The notes beneath the pieces are model-generated. The model made no database searches, was not told where the DNA came from, and worked only from the letters and a program-made list of their open reading frames with translations. Both the position numbers and the translations under genes were made by a program. Shown piece after piece: positions 22,959-34,266 of a DNA stretch of 64,000 nucleotides. Location of the stretch: positions 38,715 through 102,714 of the forward strand of contig KQ964281.1 in the NCBI GenBank assembly GCA_001566295.1, read 5' to 3'. Origin of the DNA: Microdochium bolleyi (lineage: Eukaryota > Ascomycota > Sordariomycetes > Xylariales > Microdochiaceae). Positions within the stretch are counted from its first letter, which is position 1. The number at the start of each line of letters is the position of its first letter.

Positions 22959-23200
22959 CCACGTCCCCGGGGGTATTTCCCCTCGGGCTGCACTCCGAAT
23001 ACGGCTGGCTGCACTCCGCACGAACGATCAGCATTACTGACTCGGTACGCGGCACAGGGCACGTGGCTCGTGTCGGCGAAGACAACGCCGGCATTATGCG
23101 AGTGGAGGCTGGCGGGCTGGTCGACCAGCAACGAGGCACCGCGCACCGCTGGTGACGGAATACCCCGTGGAGGCTCCCCCACATATTCGGCCCTGGGTCC

Positions 23201-23236
23201 AGCTTGGTCAAGCTTGGTCGAGCTTGGTCCAGCTAC
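23201..23236. repeat. tandem AGCTTGGTC decamers in the shared promoter
   Basis: Three contiguous 10-bp units (AGCTTGGTCA, AGCTTGGTCG, AGCTTGGTCC) followed by a partial fourth, AGCTAC. Only the tenth base varies. The 10-bp period equals about one helical turn, so repeated copies face the same side of the DNA. This is consistent with an array of protein-binding sites. Confidence 0.85.
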
Positions 23237-23642
23237 AGATGGGGATCACCCTGGTTGCCTTCTCCAATTTCTCTAGCCGAGGCGCCACGCCCCGTTGCTG
23301 GCTGGCCAAGGGCCCTGCCAGAGGCTTATCTCGGCCAAGCCCCAACGGTCCGGCCTCGTTCGAGGCGCGATAGTTATCAGCCCGCCAACCAACAATGCCC
23401 GGCATCGGCCGGTCATTCCCGGGCAAGGCCGGCCCTCTGCCCTCCACTTTCCGGTTGTTCCACCTATGAGGCCATCTCAACCGCGCGCTGTGGAGGCGGT
23501 TGGGGTCCGACCATTGTGCGCCGAGGGGATGGCGATCTTCGGCAAACCCGTGAGGCCGGGACCCCTCACGTGCCCCCGAGATAACGGTGGAGTCTTCCCC
23601 TTGGGATCGCGTGTTTCTCCAGCCACCCCAGATTGCGTTGCT

Positions 23643-23648
23643 TATAAT
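23643..23648 (+). promoter_or_regulatory. TATA-like box of sugar transporter
   Basis: TATAAT 89 bp upstream of the ATG at 23737. Confidence 0.4.
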
Positions 23649-23736
23649 ATTTGCATCGCGAGCCCCGGCTGCACACCTGTTGCAGAGGTCCCCGAGATCT
23701 TGGGACCATCACGCGTCACGAGCCACTACCACGACA

Positions 23737-25393
23737 ATGACAAAGTCTCAGCCTTCTCTCGCCATTGATGGCCAGCTCGCCAACGAGGGCTGGGCCAGCT
23801 GGCTCGGCAACAGGGGCATCCTCAAGCTCAACGCCATCCTGATCCTGTCGCTCATCTCGAGTTACGCCACGGGTTACGATGGCTCCATGATGAACGGGCT
23901 CCAGAGCCTGGACTCGTGGAAGGCAGCCTTCAATGACCCCGACGCGCAGCAGCTCGCCATGTATGTCCCAGCTGAATTTCCCCCTGATTTGCGACATCCG
24001 TCAGCTAACCACATGCCTCCGTGACAGCCTCAATGCGATCCAAAACATCGGCCAGCTCGCGGCTCTCCCCTTTTGTGCCATGTTCTGCGACAAGTTCGGC
24101 CGCCGCCCCGCCCTCGTCGTCGGCGCGACCATCATGCTCCTCGGCGCGGGCCTCCAGGGCGGTGCCCAGAACACGGGCATGTTCATTGCGGCCCGCGGCA
24201 TCCTCGGTTTCGGCCTGGCCCTCAACATCACCGCCGCGCCCCTGCTCATCATGGAGTCTGCCTACCCGTCCCAGCAGGCCCCCATGGTCTCCATCTACAA
24301 CACCCTCTGGGGCCTCGGTGCCTTGAGCGCGGCCTGGATCACCTACGGCACCTTCCGCCTTGACAACGACTGGGCATGGCGTATCCCGTCCATCCTCCAG
24401 GCGCTGTCCAGCATCCTACAGATCACTCTCTGCTGGCTCATTGACGAGTCCCCCCGCTGGCTCATCTCGCAGGAGCGCGAGGCCGAGGCCGAGGCCCTGC
24501 TCGTCAAGTACCACGCCAACGGCGACGCGGGCAGCGCCCTCGTGCGCGTCGAGATGGAGGAGATCCGCACCGCGATCCGCCTCGAGAATGAGGCCATGCA
24601 GTCCACGAGCTACATGTCCTTCTTCCAGACCCCCGGCAACCGCCGCCGCTTCTTCATCATCCTGGCCGTCGGCTTCTTCAGCCAGTGGAGCGGCAACGGC
24701 CTCATCTCGTACTACCTCACGCTCATCCTCAACTCGATCGGGTACCGCTCGCAGGAGACCCAGACCCTCATCAACGCGCTGCTCACCGTCTGGGGCCTCT
24801 TCTGGGGTGTCGTCTTCTCCCTGCTCGTCAACCGCATCTCCCGCCGCGCGCTGTTCCTCTTCTCAACGCTCGGCTCGCTCGCCGTGTACGTGTGCTGGAC
24901 CGCGCTCGAGGCCACCTACGAGATGTCGACCGACCTCAACGAGGACGGCACCGGCGGGCCCGAGGGCGTGGCCAAGGGTGTCCTCGCCATGATCTTCCTC
25001 TTCAACTTCTTCTTCACGGCCGGTTGGGGCACCCTGCAGGTCACCTACGTCGTCGAGATCCTGCCCTTCAACCTCCGCGCCCGGGGCCTGGTGCTGTACA
25101 ACCTCTTCGTCGCGTGCGCGCTCATCTTTAACCAGTACGCCAACCCCATCGGTGTCACCAACTCGGGCTGGAAGTACTACATTACGTACTGCGTCTGGCT
25201 CGCGGTTGAGGCCGTCGTCGTCTACTTCCTCTTCGTCGAGACGAGCGGCCTCAGCCTCGAGGAGACAGCCATGAAGCTCGACGGCAAGGAAGCCGAGGAC
25301 AAGCTCGTCAGCGAGGTGCTCCGCAACACGGAGAAGACGGACAAGAGCGTCGAGATGGTCAACACGGAGCGGGTCGGCTCTCGTGATCACTGA
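23737..25393 (+). CDS. MFS sugar transporter (hexose/lactose-permease type), two exons
   Basis: Exons 23737..23960 and 24028..25393 (GTATGT to GACAG, phase 2) encode 529 aa. It is a sugar:proton symporter of the plasma membrane. TM1 carries SLISSYATGYDGSMMNGLQ, loop 2-3 has CDKFGRRPALVVGA, the TM6 region ends in the PESPR-like signature as DESPRWLISQER, and a second RISRRALFL loop follows TM8. The C-terminus has the expected cytoplasmic VETSGLSLEETAMKLDG. The family contains glucose, lactose, quinate and oligosaccharide carriers; this one most resembles lactose/disaccharide permeases in its C-terminal half, but substrate is not certain. The ATG at 23737 gives a normal N-terminus; an upstream in-frame ATG at 23587 lies before the TATA box and is rejected. 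Confidence 0.94.
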
Positions 25394-25735
25394 GTGCCGC
25401 TTGGATCACATGGTCTGCTTGTGCATGGCGGCGAGAACATAGATCCTTCTTAGCCCCTATCGTACAGAGGAAGTAGAAGAAGGTAGCTTTAATCAATATG
25501 GTGTCATTTGTATGTTCCGTTGCTCGATCGAAGAATGAGCAAAACAGTAAATCTGTCGCCATACGGTCGGTCGATTCCCACGACATCATTCAGGCATGGG
25601 CCGCATGAGAGCCTCCGGACCCTGACAAGCCCTTCCTTCATAACCGTCATAAGCGCGAACGCCTGGTTCAAGGTGACGACTCTGCCGAGAATAAGGAACA
25701 TGAAGCGGATACGTAGAACGAAGGTGGTCCCGGGC
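25394..25735. other. convergent 3' intergenic region
   Basis: This 342-bp gap lies between two stop codons and should hold both 3' UTRs. No gene is seen. Confidence 0.6.
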
Positions 25736-26945
25736 CTAACAACGTCGTTCGGCGGCAGTAGCAGCAGCCGTAGCAGCAGGATTCTGATCTTTTCCCGCGA
25801 GACTCGTCCCCACGAATACCACAAGTACCGCAGTGTACGCTGCTGTGGCGGTCAAGACGTCCTTGCCTGTGCTGTCTGTCGCACCGAAGGCAAGCACGAG
25901 CCCAAAGACAAGGACTGCCACGGAGGTCGTGATGAGGCTCGTGTCGATGCCTTCGACCTTGCTCATGATCACCGTCGGCACGATCAGCGCTATGCCGCCG
26001 AACAGCGCCATGGCGAAGCGCGATGTGAAGGCGTGCTTCTGGGCCATCTCCTTCCTGCTGATGGGCGCTTTCTTCTTGCCGACCACGATGTCTCGCGGCC
26101 CTGAGGATGTAGTCAGAGCCTAGGCAAAACGTCATCAGCGAAGCCAGTTCCCGTTAATGTGGGGAGGTGGTTGGGGAGGGGGGGAGTAATCTCGAGAGCA
26201 GGCAGACTACAAGCTACAGGTCTTACAAACAGGCAACTGTCCTTACCTTGTGTCGATCCACAAACTCCCACTTGAGGAGACCGACCGCCAATCTGATCCA
26301 GTTACTGACACGGCTGCCTTTCTCCCCGGCAACACGAATGGTAACGAAATCATCATCGTTTTCTGCCTCCCATGACTGTGACACCAAGGAGCCAGCCGTC
26401 TCGTCCACCTTGCGCGCGTGTAGCTCCCTGCGTAGCTTAGCCACGTCCTCGCCGGATGGGGCTTCCAGACTGCGTAGCTTTGCAAAGTCCAAGATTGCGT
26501 CGTCTTCACATGTCGTGGAGAGGTGAGCAATAAACATTCTACCGTAGGTGCTGAACATCTCATGCGTGCAGGAATGGGCGGATTGCTTACCATATTCACG
26601 GAGCTTGGACTTGAGCGTCGTCCAGATCCCTAGTCGCTTCTTGTGAAGTGCTTCGGTGGGCTTGCTGTCCGCGGGCCCCTCGAAATTGCTCATGTCTACG
26701 CTTGGAAGAACATACCAAGGAGTCTGTCCCATGACGGCATTTCCGTCAGTAACGCTCGGGGCACACTCTTTGAAATCTTGAAGGAGACGGTCTATGTCGG
26801 ACTGCAGCATGAGCAGGTTGAACAGGTGCACGTCGTCGAATCTGCGAAGGATTGCGAGATCGTCCTGTCTCGTCATAAGAGTCGAGATCTGGTCAAGCGT
26901 GTGCACGAGCCGAGTGCCGTGCCGCCCATTGTTACCTGTAGTCAT
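25736..26945 (-). CDS. DUF6594 membrane protein, three exons
   Basis: Minus-strand exons 26945..26591, 26503..26247 and 26119..25736 encode 331 aa. The domain DUF6594 is found only in fungi and has no assigned role. Splicing restores its hallmark order: DLAILRRFDDVHLFNLLMLQ near the N-terminus, LREYDDAILDFAKLRSL across the first junction, then WEFVDRHK joined to ALTTSSGPRDIVVGKKK across the second, followed by FAMALFGGIALIVPTVIMS and two further hydrophobic helices (LITTSVAVLVFGLVLAFG and a final AAYTAVLVVFVG). The C-terminus thus spans the membrane about three times, with a coiled-coil-prone soluble N-terminus. Without the first splice 87 bases of non-conserved sequence would be read through. 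It is divergent from the NACHT gene at 27270 across only 324 bp. Confidence 0.88.
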
Positions 26946-27269
26946 ATCGAGTCAAGTTGTGCTTTGGAAGCTGCGGGGACGCACGTTGTCAGCCCGCGAG
27001 CGTGTCAAGAACATGTTGCAGCCTTACATGAGGGGCAGAACATCATGCATGCCAACCTTGTGTACCGTTGGGCTGCCAGCTGATCATCACGTGATGTTCT
27101 CTGAGGGTGCCGTTTCGCTCAAGATCCCCCTCTTTCGAGAGCGCTGCATTCGCATGTTTACCAAGCTTTTTACGTCAGGTTACCGTGACCCCCTAAAGCG
27201 CCGACTTCCATTTCGACAGGGCGGTGCACTCGTCAACTCCGCCATTTGATTCCACACCGATAGCTCAAG
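26946..27269. promoter_or_regulatory. short shared promoter of DUF6594 and NACHT genes
   Basis: 324 bp separate the two ATGs on opposite strands, so both promoters must overlap or abut. No TATA box is obvious. The palindromic ATCACGTGAT near 27085..27094 contains the E-box core CACGTG. Confidence 0.5.
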
Positions 27270-30200
27270 ATGGAGGGAACAGGTCTCACTGCTAATATTG
27301 CTTCCATAATAGATCTCGCAGTAAAAGCCGCCCGGCTGGCCGGCGGCTGGCCATCTGCTCGCCGATGGCATCTAATGGCGCTGAAGCAGGATGCCGAGAA
27401 AATGGCAGCAGCGATGACTGTGTTGGCGAATCATGCGACTGAGGTAACGGATCGAACGGGCTCGGAACAGGACGACCTTCTGGAACACATTGAGCTTTTG
27501 GCTATCCACCTGGGGGGAACGGGACGTTTCGGCCCGCTACCAAGACATTCCCTCGCGCATTTCCAGCTCCTCAGAGCCACAAAGAAAGCACTTGCCACTG
27601 CACAAGGCATCCTCGAAGCGGCTCAGGAAAAGGTGACCATTGAACTGTAAGTACACAATCCAGCTCATCATGCAATGTCTCCCCTTCCCACCTGCGTGCC
27701 TTCGTGGCTTGACTTTTAGTTGACAATTGGGTCCTGTTACAAAGGTCAAAGCAGACGCAAACCGAGCGGGGGGCTCAGGCGCTCAAAATGCGTTCACAGG
27801 CACTGCGTAGGAACCTCACTCCCTATGACTTGGCAGCAGTCCACGCACTACTAGACCAATATTCCACGGTTCGAAACGTCGAGATGTCTCAGCGTTATCT
27901 GCTGCTTGCCAGTGGTCTAATCTATGGTTCGCCGTTTTCCGAGGGCTCACAACCACCGATAGGTGGCCAGGTGCATGAGATTGAAGCTTACAGACGTAGC
28001 TTACTTCACCGGAACCTTCTGAGTTCGCTGGAATATGCGTCCATGGGCAGGCGGCGAAACAACATTGCCTACTCGGATGCGTCGTCTTTTGACTGGATAT
28101 ACAATGAGTCGGATGATAATTGTCTGCCGAACTGGTTCGACAATGGCCAGGGTCCATTCTTGGTCTTTGGCAAGGAAGGTTCCGGAAAGTCGACCCTCAT
28201 GCGCTTCATCCTCGAGCATCAAAAGACGAAATTGAATCTTCAGATGTGGGCTGCGAGCGGCGGCTATGACCTGGTCCTGGTGTCGTTCTTCTTCTGGAGA
28301 AACGGTACGCGACTCGAAAGGTCAGTCGAAGGCCTATGGCGCAGCCTTCTGTTCACGCTGCTCGAGCGTTACCCGACCCTCGTGCCTTGTGTTCTTCCCA
28401 AAGAATGGGCAGTTATTTACTCAGAGGCTACTGCGAGCTCCTTGGGTTTTTGGAACGCTCAAGATCTGCAGGTTGCTTTCCGGCTAATAGCCACACAGCA
28501 GCAGATCCCCGTCAAGATCTGCATCTTGATCGATGGTCTAGACGAGCAACATTCCGACGGAGAAGACGAGACAGATCGTCTGAAATGCATCCGTTTCCTT
28601 TGCCAGGACCTAGGACTGCTGCCCAACGTCAAGATCATCCTCTCGAGCCGACCTATGGCAGAGTGGGATCAACTTGGTATGCACCCAAGCGTGATACTGC
28701 ACGACCATACTCAAGGGGATGTCCGATCATATGTGATCGGCAACCTCAAGAGTCCGAACAGGGATGGGGGCCATGGGACAGCACTCTATGGACAAGTTGC
28801 CAAGGCAAAGGTTGCACAGGGCATAATCTCGGCTTCCGACGGGATTTTCCTCTCGGCTACCATCCTCACCCAGCACGCCAATAACACCCTCGCTAGCACG
28901 GGCAGTTTCCCTGAGCTCGATGGCCAGATACTGTCTGGCAAGAGTTCCAGGGACTTGTACCATATTCTCTGGGAGGGTCTCAGCCCAAGCACCCGGGAAC
29001 AAGCAGCACAAGTCATGGCTGTTATGCTCGCCAGCGAAGACATCTACACTGGCGTGCGCGGTAGTGAGGGGAACACCAGACTAATAGATATCACGCTGGC
29101 GCTTGAGAGTGTCGAGAGAACCGTGCTGAAGCCGATCACGTCTTGGCGTCTGGCCGAGCCGATGGTCGAGAGGAGTTGCGCAAGAATTGCTGATGGTCTG
29201 AGGAGAGAATGGCCTGGATTCATTAAGATATCGCGACCAGAACGAGGAAATGACAGTGGCGACGACGATTCAGTCACTGTCAGCTCTGCCTCATGTCTCG
29301 AGTACTGTCACCGATCCGTCCCTGAGTTCTTCATGGATCTTTTCAATAAACAGGACCAGGAGCAGGACCAGGAGCAGGAACAGAACCAGGAACAGAACCA
29401 GGGGCATGACGTTGCACCAGCTCAGGATGTTGCACTAGCAGAGGTGCGGCGGTCCCCAACACCAAGTCCGCCAGGTTTCCGTGTTCGAATAGCACAGCTG
29501 AAGTCTCTAGTGTATCAGCTCAAGATCCTTCCTCAGCCGTGCCCCGGAGATCACCTTTCGACAGTGTGGTCTTTCACCAGCATGGCTCTGGGAGTTGCAC
29601 ATCTAGTGGAACGAGATGAGCACTCCGGGCCAGTATACTTCGACTTGCTGGAGCAGGTCGACGCTACCATGGCATTCCATCATCAGAAGCTCCATTGGAA
29701 TTCCAAGGACGAGTACCTGCCTACAACTATTCGAGATCACGCCGGCACAGTGGCACTGGCCGATCATGGTATCGACACGCGCCGCAAAGCAAGGATGCAC
29801 TGGTCCAACTTCCACAGCAATGAGGAATGTATACACCCACGTAACTGGGCCGACTCGTTTGTCTCACTAGCTGTCCAGTTCGGTCTCCGGGACTACGTTA
29901 GTCATGCGTTGGACGCTCTGATGGCGAGGTCCCCGCTGCAAAGGAGTCTTGCGAGCTTGAAGTCATCGGCGAAGGTCAAGACTGGTCGGCCCCTCCTCAT
30001 GTACGCTCTGGCACCACACGTGCCTCTTGCCACCCTCGCGCCTCATGATCTCGTCACTGTTCCGGTCGTGGAGCTTCTTCTCGACAAAGGCTTATGTATC
30101 AACGAAAAGTTCGAAGGTCGAACTTGCTGGCAAGCTGCTCTGGCCTGGGTGTATGACATGTTCGTCACGAAGGGTGGTCACCCGATCTCCGCAGCTGGTG

Positions 30201-30520
30201 GAACGAACAGGGACGTAAAGGCTGTGGCCGAGACAAGAGCCGAGATATGCCTGCTGTTGTTGAAACGGGGAGCGGATGTGAACGTCATGGTAGAGGTTAA
30301 TGACACGCGGACACTGTGGAGGAGCTTGATGACTGACTCGGAAGAGTCAGAGAAGGAGAAGCGGCACATCACGGTAACGGTGGCCCTGCGAAAGAGCTTC
30401 ACTCAGTGGGTATCCGAGGGCATGCGGACAAGACTACTTGCGACAATCAAGGAGATTGAAGAAAGATCTGAGGCGGAGGAGAGGAAGAAGGGGAAGAAAG
30501 TTTTCACATGGAAAAAATAG
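27270..30520 (+). CDS. NACHT-domain NOD-like receptor (STAND NTPase), two exons
   Basis: Exons 27270..27646 and 27745..30520 encode 1050 aa; the intron (GTAAGT to CAAAG, phase 2) links TIEL to SKQTQTER. Residues 1-200 are an all-helical signalling-type N-terminus (TANIASIIDLAVKAARLAGG start), like the Fungal_N/SesA class. The NACHT core has Walker A GKEGSGKSTLMRF at about 268-280, Walker B ICILIDGLDE at about 384-393, and the sensor-like KIILSSRP. After a helical region come a Gln/Asp/Glu-rich 12-bp repeat tract (about residues 660-680) and a C-terminus with two degenerate ankyrin-like units (VVELLLDKG; ICLLLLKRGADVNV). Such proteins sense a ligand, oligomerise and trigger cell death or defence in heterokaryon incompatibility. 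Neither the ligand nor the effector can be read. Divergent partner: the DUF6594 gene. Confidence 0.9.
29351..29402 (+). repeat. 12-bp minisatellite coding a Gln-rich tract
   Basis: Two perfect copies of CAGGACCAGGAG (29351..29362, 29363..29374) are followed by two perfect copies of CAGGAACAGAAC (29375..29386, 29387..29398) and a partial unit. They encode alternating Gln with Asp, Glu and Asn. The paired identity implies recent duplication, and length should vary between strains without shifting the frame. Confidence 0.9.
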
Positions 30521-30628
30521 GGACCTATGGTGCCTTGAGGAATTCGACATCGCTGGGGCGGTTCATGCTATCTACGGACCAATTTGGAAAAGGCTCAGTC
30601 GAGCTTCAATGTGTCTGTGCGATAGTCG

Positions 30629-31069
30629 CTAGATATATCCCGTCAGCCCCAAGCTCAAGCCAAGCCCTACGGGCACAAACCCCCAGTGCGTCCACAGAGT
30701 GTTCTTATCCAGCCTCGAAGCGCTGATGATCCCGTCGACGACTGCTAAAGCGGTGTTGGTCAGCCACACCTTCGCGAGCGTCTCGTGACTGCACTCGCTG
30801 GCGAGCGTGACAATGATAGTGAGTGTGGCGAAAGTGATGTTGCGCGCGGCGTAGAACTGGGTCATCAGCTCAGCCGCGAGGGGTGCTGATGTCTGCTCTG
30901 GCTTGCCGTTCTTGGTGGTCGTGACTGGCGATGGGGTTGGAGATGCGGAGGCGCGATAGCCGATCATGGTCAGCGCGGCGCGAGGGCGGAGGAGCGCGTT
31001 GATGCCCAGGGCAAGGGGGGCAGCGGCGATGAGCAGGCCCCATTGTCTGACGGTGTCGGGCGATACCAT
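30629..31069 (-). CDS. DUF4267 small membrane protein
   Basis: A single exon of 146 aa from the ATG at 31069 (an in-frame ATG at 31105 would add 12 residues that lack membrane character). Four hydrophobic segments are visible: LLIAAAPLALGINALL, a middle FATLTIIVTLASE, LTNTALAVVDGIISA and the C-terminal WGFVPVGLGLSLGLTGYI. The pattern with an early Arg-Pro turn and RNITFATL is that of the fungal DUF4267 family. Role unknown; an integral membrane protein. It converges on the NACHT gene with 108 bp between stop codons. A TATATATA lies at 31175..31182, 106 bp upstream. Confidence 0.85.
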   Translation of the reverse strand: MVSPDTVRQWGLLIAAAPLALGINALLRPRAALTMIGYRASASPTPSPVTTTKNGKPEQTSAPLAAELMTQFYAARNITFATLTIIVTLASECSHETLAKVWLTNTALAVVDGIISASRLDKNTLWTHWGFVPVGLGLSLGLTGYI

Positions 31070-31174
31070 GGTGTTTATGGACTTTCCTGGCAGGGAAAAG
31101 GGCAAAAGACGTTTACGGGCTGGGGGAACTAGAGGGGATCGAAAAGAATATCAGAACAATTGACATGATGTAGG

Positions 31175-31182
31175 TATATATA
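31175..31182 (-). promoter_or_regulatory. TATA-like box of DUF4267 gene
   Basis: Self-complementary TATATATA 106 bp upstream of the ATG at 31069. Confidence 0.4.
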
Positions 31183-33049
31183 CCGCAAAGAAGCCAGTCC
31201 AACTTCGATCTCGCGTAAGCGTCCCTTTGTGTGCTAGTGCTGACGCGAAACACGGGGATGACACAACGGTGTCAGCTACCTTCCTCGTAGTTGCAGGAGG
31301 GCGGGTTGACGATGAAATCCACACGAGGCTCTTGGCTGAGCCGCACCTGTTTCCAGATTAGCCGAATAGCCTCCTTGAGACTTTAGCTCGATATCATACC
31401 ACAAGAATGAAAAGACCCGTGTACTGGAATGAAAGGCATGCCACAGCACGTTATGTAGATACAGTCAGGAATCAGGCGCTACTGTTGGGTCAAAAATTTC
31501 GACAGAGTTGCAACAACATAATACGTGTCTGATTTGAAAATCCTCTTAAAACAGAGTCAATTAGACGTGATAGGATTTTGACGCACAGTGTTATAGTCTG
31601 CAATTGCACAGCCCTGCTAATAGTCTCGGCTCGTGTAGCAGTCTCCCATTCAGCTCTTTCAATGGCGGCGCTACGATGACGAGAATTCGCAGCCATGAAC
31701 CAGCCCTGCAAACACCATTATATCGCGTACCATATCTGGCATTTTTCTTTACATTTTGCCGGCTCTGGCTGGAAGCGTAGTCAATTCAATGAAGCCGGCT
31801 GGGGCAAGGAGAATAGTCAGACCACGCCATCTGACTTAACGAGCCCCTGCAAACCAAACTGTCTCTCATCTGAGCGCACTAACGTCTCAAGGACATCCAA
31901 AATACAGTGATAGATTGCATCGACACGACGAAGAGGCTCGAAGATAGGCAGCCAGATCAGGATGCGTGATGGAGGGCTCTCGACTCTCCAAGCTTCGAGG
32001 TAGCGTGCAAGCCGCCAGCCCATCAGCAGTGGAATATATCAGCCCCCTCTCGCATCAGCTGCAAATAGGAACAATCGATGCGCATAGTCGGAGCACGAGC
32101 ATCGCCGTCAAGGCCATGAATGTAGTCTCGCACAGCATCGGCAGTGTGTATTGGTTGAACATGAACTTCCTGGCGGGCAGAAGAGAATTGTTTCTGTCCA
32201 CCAGGCAATCTGTATAGACTGCCTGTCATGTACCTCCAAGTCTGCTGGGGATTTCTTGTGAGATCTTCGGTAATACGGCAGGCTTCAAGCCTGATTTGGC
32301 AACCATGACGAAGGATGGGATTAGCTGGAGACGACTGCACTCGACCACTATAATCATATCTGATCGAGTGTCCTTCCCCAAAGGCTGTGCGATGTCGAGC
32401 AGGATATCACAGCAGACAGAAAGGAATGAAGGTTCATAAATGAGCTGGAAATATACTTGGTCGATAGGCTGCCTTGAATAGGCACCATCAGGCATTCTGG
32501 GACCTGGAGACGTGTCCAACCGTCCGTGCTAGCATCTCGTATTCAAGCGCACTCCAAGAAGGGAAGGTCCGGACCAGGGTGCATGGGTGAATGCTGTTCT
32601 CCAGTTGTTGATGGCCGCTGAGTCAGTACCCCTCCAGGTCTTGTGGAGTGGTAAAGAGAGGTGGCGAGAGGTTGTGCGCGGGAACGGGGCGTGACGAAGC
32701 CGACCACCATCGTTGCCTGGGTCTGTTAGAGACCGTAGTATACGGATCTCGTCGGAAAGCATTTTTCCGCGGTTAAGATGGCGCCACCTCAATATCCTCC
32801 GCAGTCAAATAAAACACAAGATTACTGACTATATGACAAGCGGTCCCGGACTGCACCTCGTATGGCCCTGGTCGCCAGGTCTGGACCGGCCGGATCTCGG
32901 TGTGGGCGTGCAGCTTGGCTCAGAACTTAATCCTCGGACCGTCCCGGCCAGCTAATTATAGTTATGACAGCGCATGACCTGCCGTGCAGAGCATGTTCCA
33001 ACGGGCACCAATCATGGCTCATGCTCCGCAGCCGACTGTGGCCCGTGGG

Positions 33050-33240
33050 GGTGTGATGGCGCCAGCTGAGCTGGACCCTTGTGGTTGCATGTGCAGAGAT
33101 GCATGCGGGTGCGATGGTGATGAATAACGATGAACGTCCAAAAAGGGCACTAGAAACTGGGGCTTCATCCGAACTGGCCCGGGCCGTGCCGGCCTCGGTC
33201 CACCGGCTGCCAGGAAGCTGCAGGTGTGATGGCGCCAGCT
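33050..33240 (+). repeat. pair of exact 18-bp direct repeats
   Basis: GGTGTGATGGCGCCAGCT occurs at 33050..33067 and again at 33223..33240. The core TGGCGCCA is palindromic. The two copies lie 173 bp apart in a gene-free stretch about 1 kb upstream of the small secreted protein gene. Confidence 0.75.
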
Positions 33241-34266
33241 CTCAGGGGCGGCCGCTCTCGTGGACGCCTCATGCTACAATCACCCTCTTCGCCGCAAGAG
33301 CCATTACTCGAGCTACAACCTCGTCAAGGGCGGTTTAGATTATGGTTGTTCTGTGGCATACCCAGACGAATTCCTTCCACTTCCCCTGCCGCCACTTGAG
33401 AGGTTTGGCTGATTTCCAATATTTGAGATCCACATCTGTCGAGGCAGAGTAAACGTCATTCTCACTGAAGAGTGGAAGCACATCCCCTTATAGTGCGCCG
33501 CAAACTGTGCAGAACGTCCTAAACAGGGGTCGAGCCCTCTCAAAGCCTCGTCTCAGACTTCTCAACGGACGACAACTCTTGCAATCAAACTGCACGGGGC
33601 TCACTCAGCCAAGCTGTGCTGGAGGGTCGGATGCTGGTACGATGCAAACAACGACCTTGTGATGAATCCTTGCCTCAACATCTGACTTGTGTAGAAATAG
33701 CTTCGTGATGGGACCTTCGGTTCCGAGCCTGGACGTGCAAACAAGGCGTCTATGCATATGCGCCATGACCCCGGGCGACGTTGGCGTCAGCCTCTTTCTT
33801 GTCGGGCTAGTGACCACAGAATACTACCCTCTCCTTGCTGCAACGCCCGAGCAAGACTCAAGAAGGCTGATGCTCAGACCCTGGCACAACAGCCAGGCCT
33901 GGACGACTTTTTCCACCTGCAAGTCTCTTTGTCAGCTCCCGCATGAGCCTGAGCGCTGGCAGCTGCACGCCTCGTGCGGCTCTGGGCGAAAGCAGTATAC
34001 CGGGCAGGGACCACATACCCAGGGCTGGTGGGTAGCCTCGCGGACGAACATGGGCTCTCCAGATGGCCAACAGAGTAGAGAGGAGAGGAATGACCTAACT
34101 CGAGATATCCCGATCAAAGTATAAGAAGCTCCGACACATCCTCCCTCATCCCAAACTCATTACCCTCACCATCCTCAACCCTCTCCAGCATCCCAGATCC
34201 TGCACACAGCCTCCTCATCCTCCAGTCTTCGACTCCTCCGTCCGACCACCCAAGCCCATCTCCAAG

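Larger units (their letters stand above)
22864..23736. promoter_or_regulatory. shared divergent promoter of glycosidase-like protein and sugar transporter
   Basis: The 873-bp gap serves both genes. TATATA at 22953..22958 lies about 90 bp from the minus-strand ATG and TATAAT at 23643..23648 lies 89 bp before the plus-strand ATG. Between them sit a perfect 10-bp tandem repeat (23201..23230), a GATAA-type site near 23369 and many CGG/CCG triplets of the kind Zn2Cys6 activators bind. Coordinated control of both genes is inferred from layout. Confidence 0.55.
31070..34266. other. 3.2-kb gene-poor region
   Basis: No intact gene is supported. On the minus strand between about 31817 and 32792 several open frames follow one another, including LCETTFMALTAMLVLRLCA-like and SFLSVCCDILLDIAQPLG-like hydrophobic pieces separated by stops in different frames. 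This might be a decayed membrane-protein gene, but I cannot assemble it. An exact 18-bp direct repeat (33050..33067 and 33223..33240) and a pyrimidine-rich stretch just before the next gene (34125..34260) are the only other features. Confidence 0.4.
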
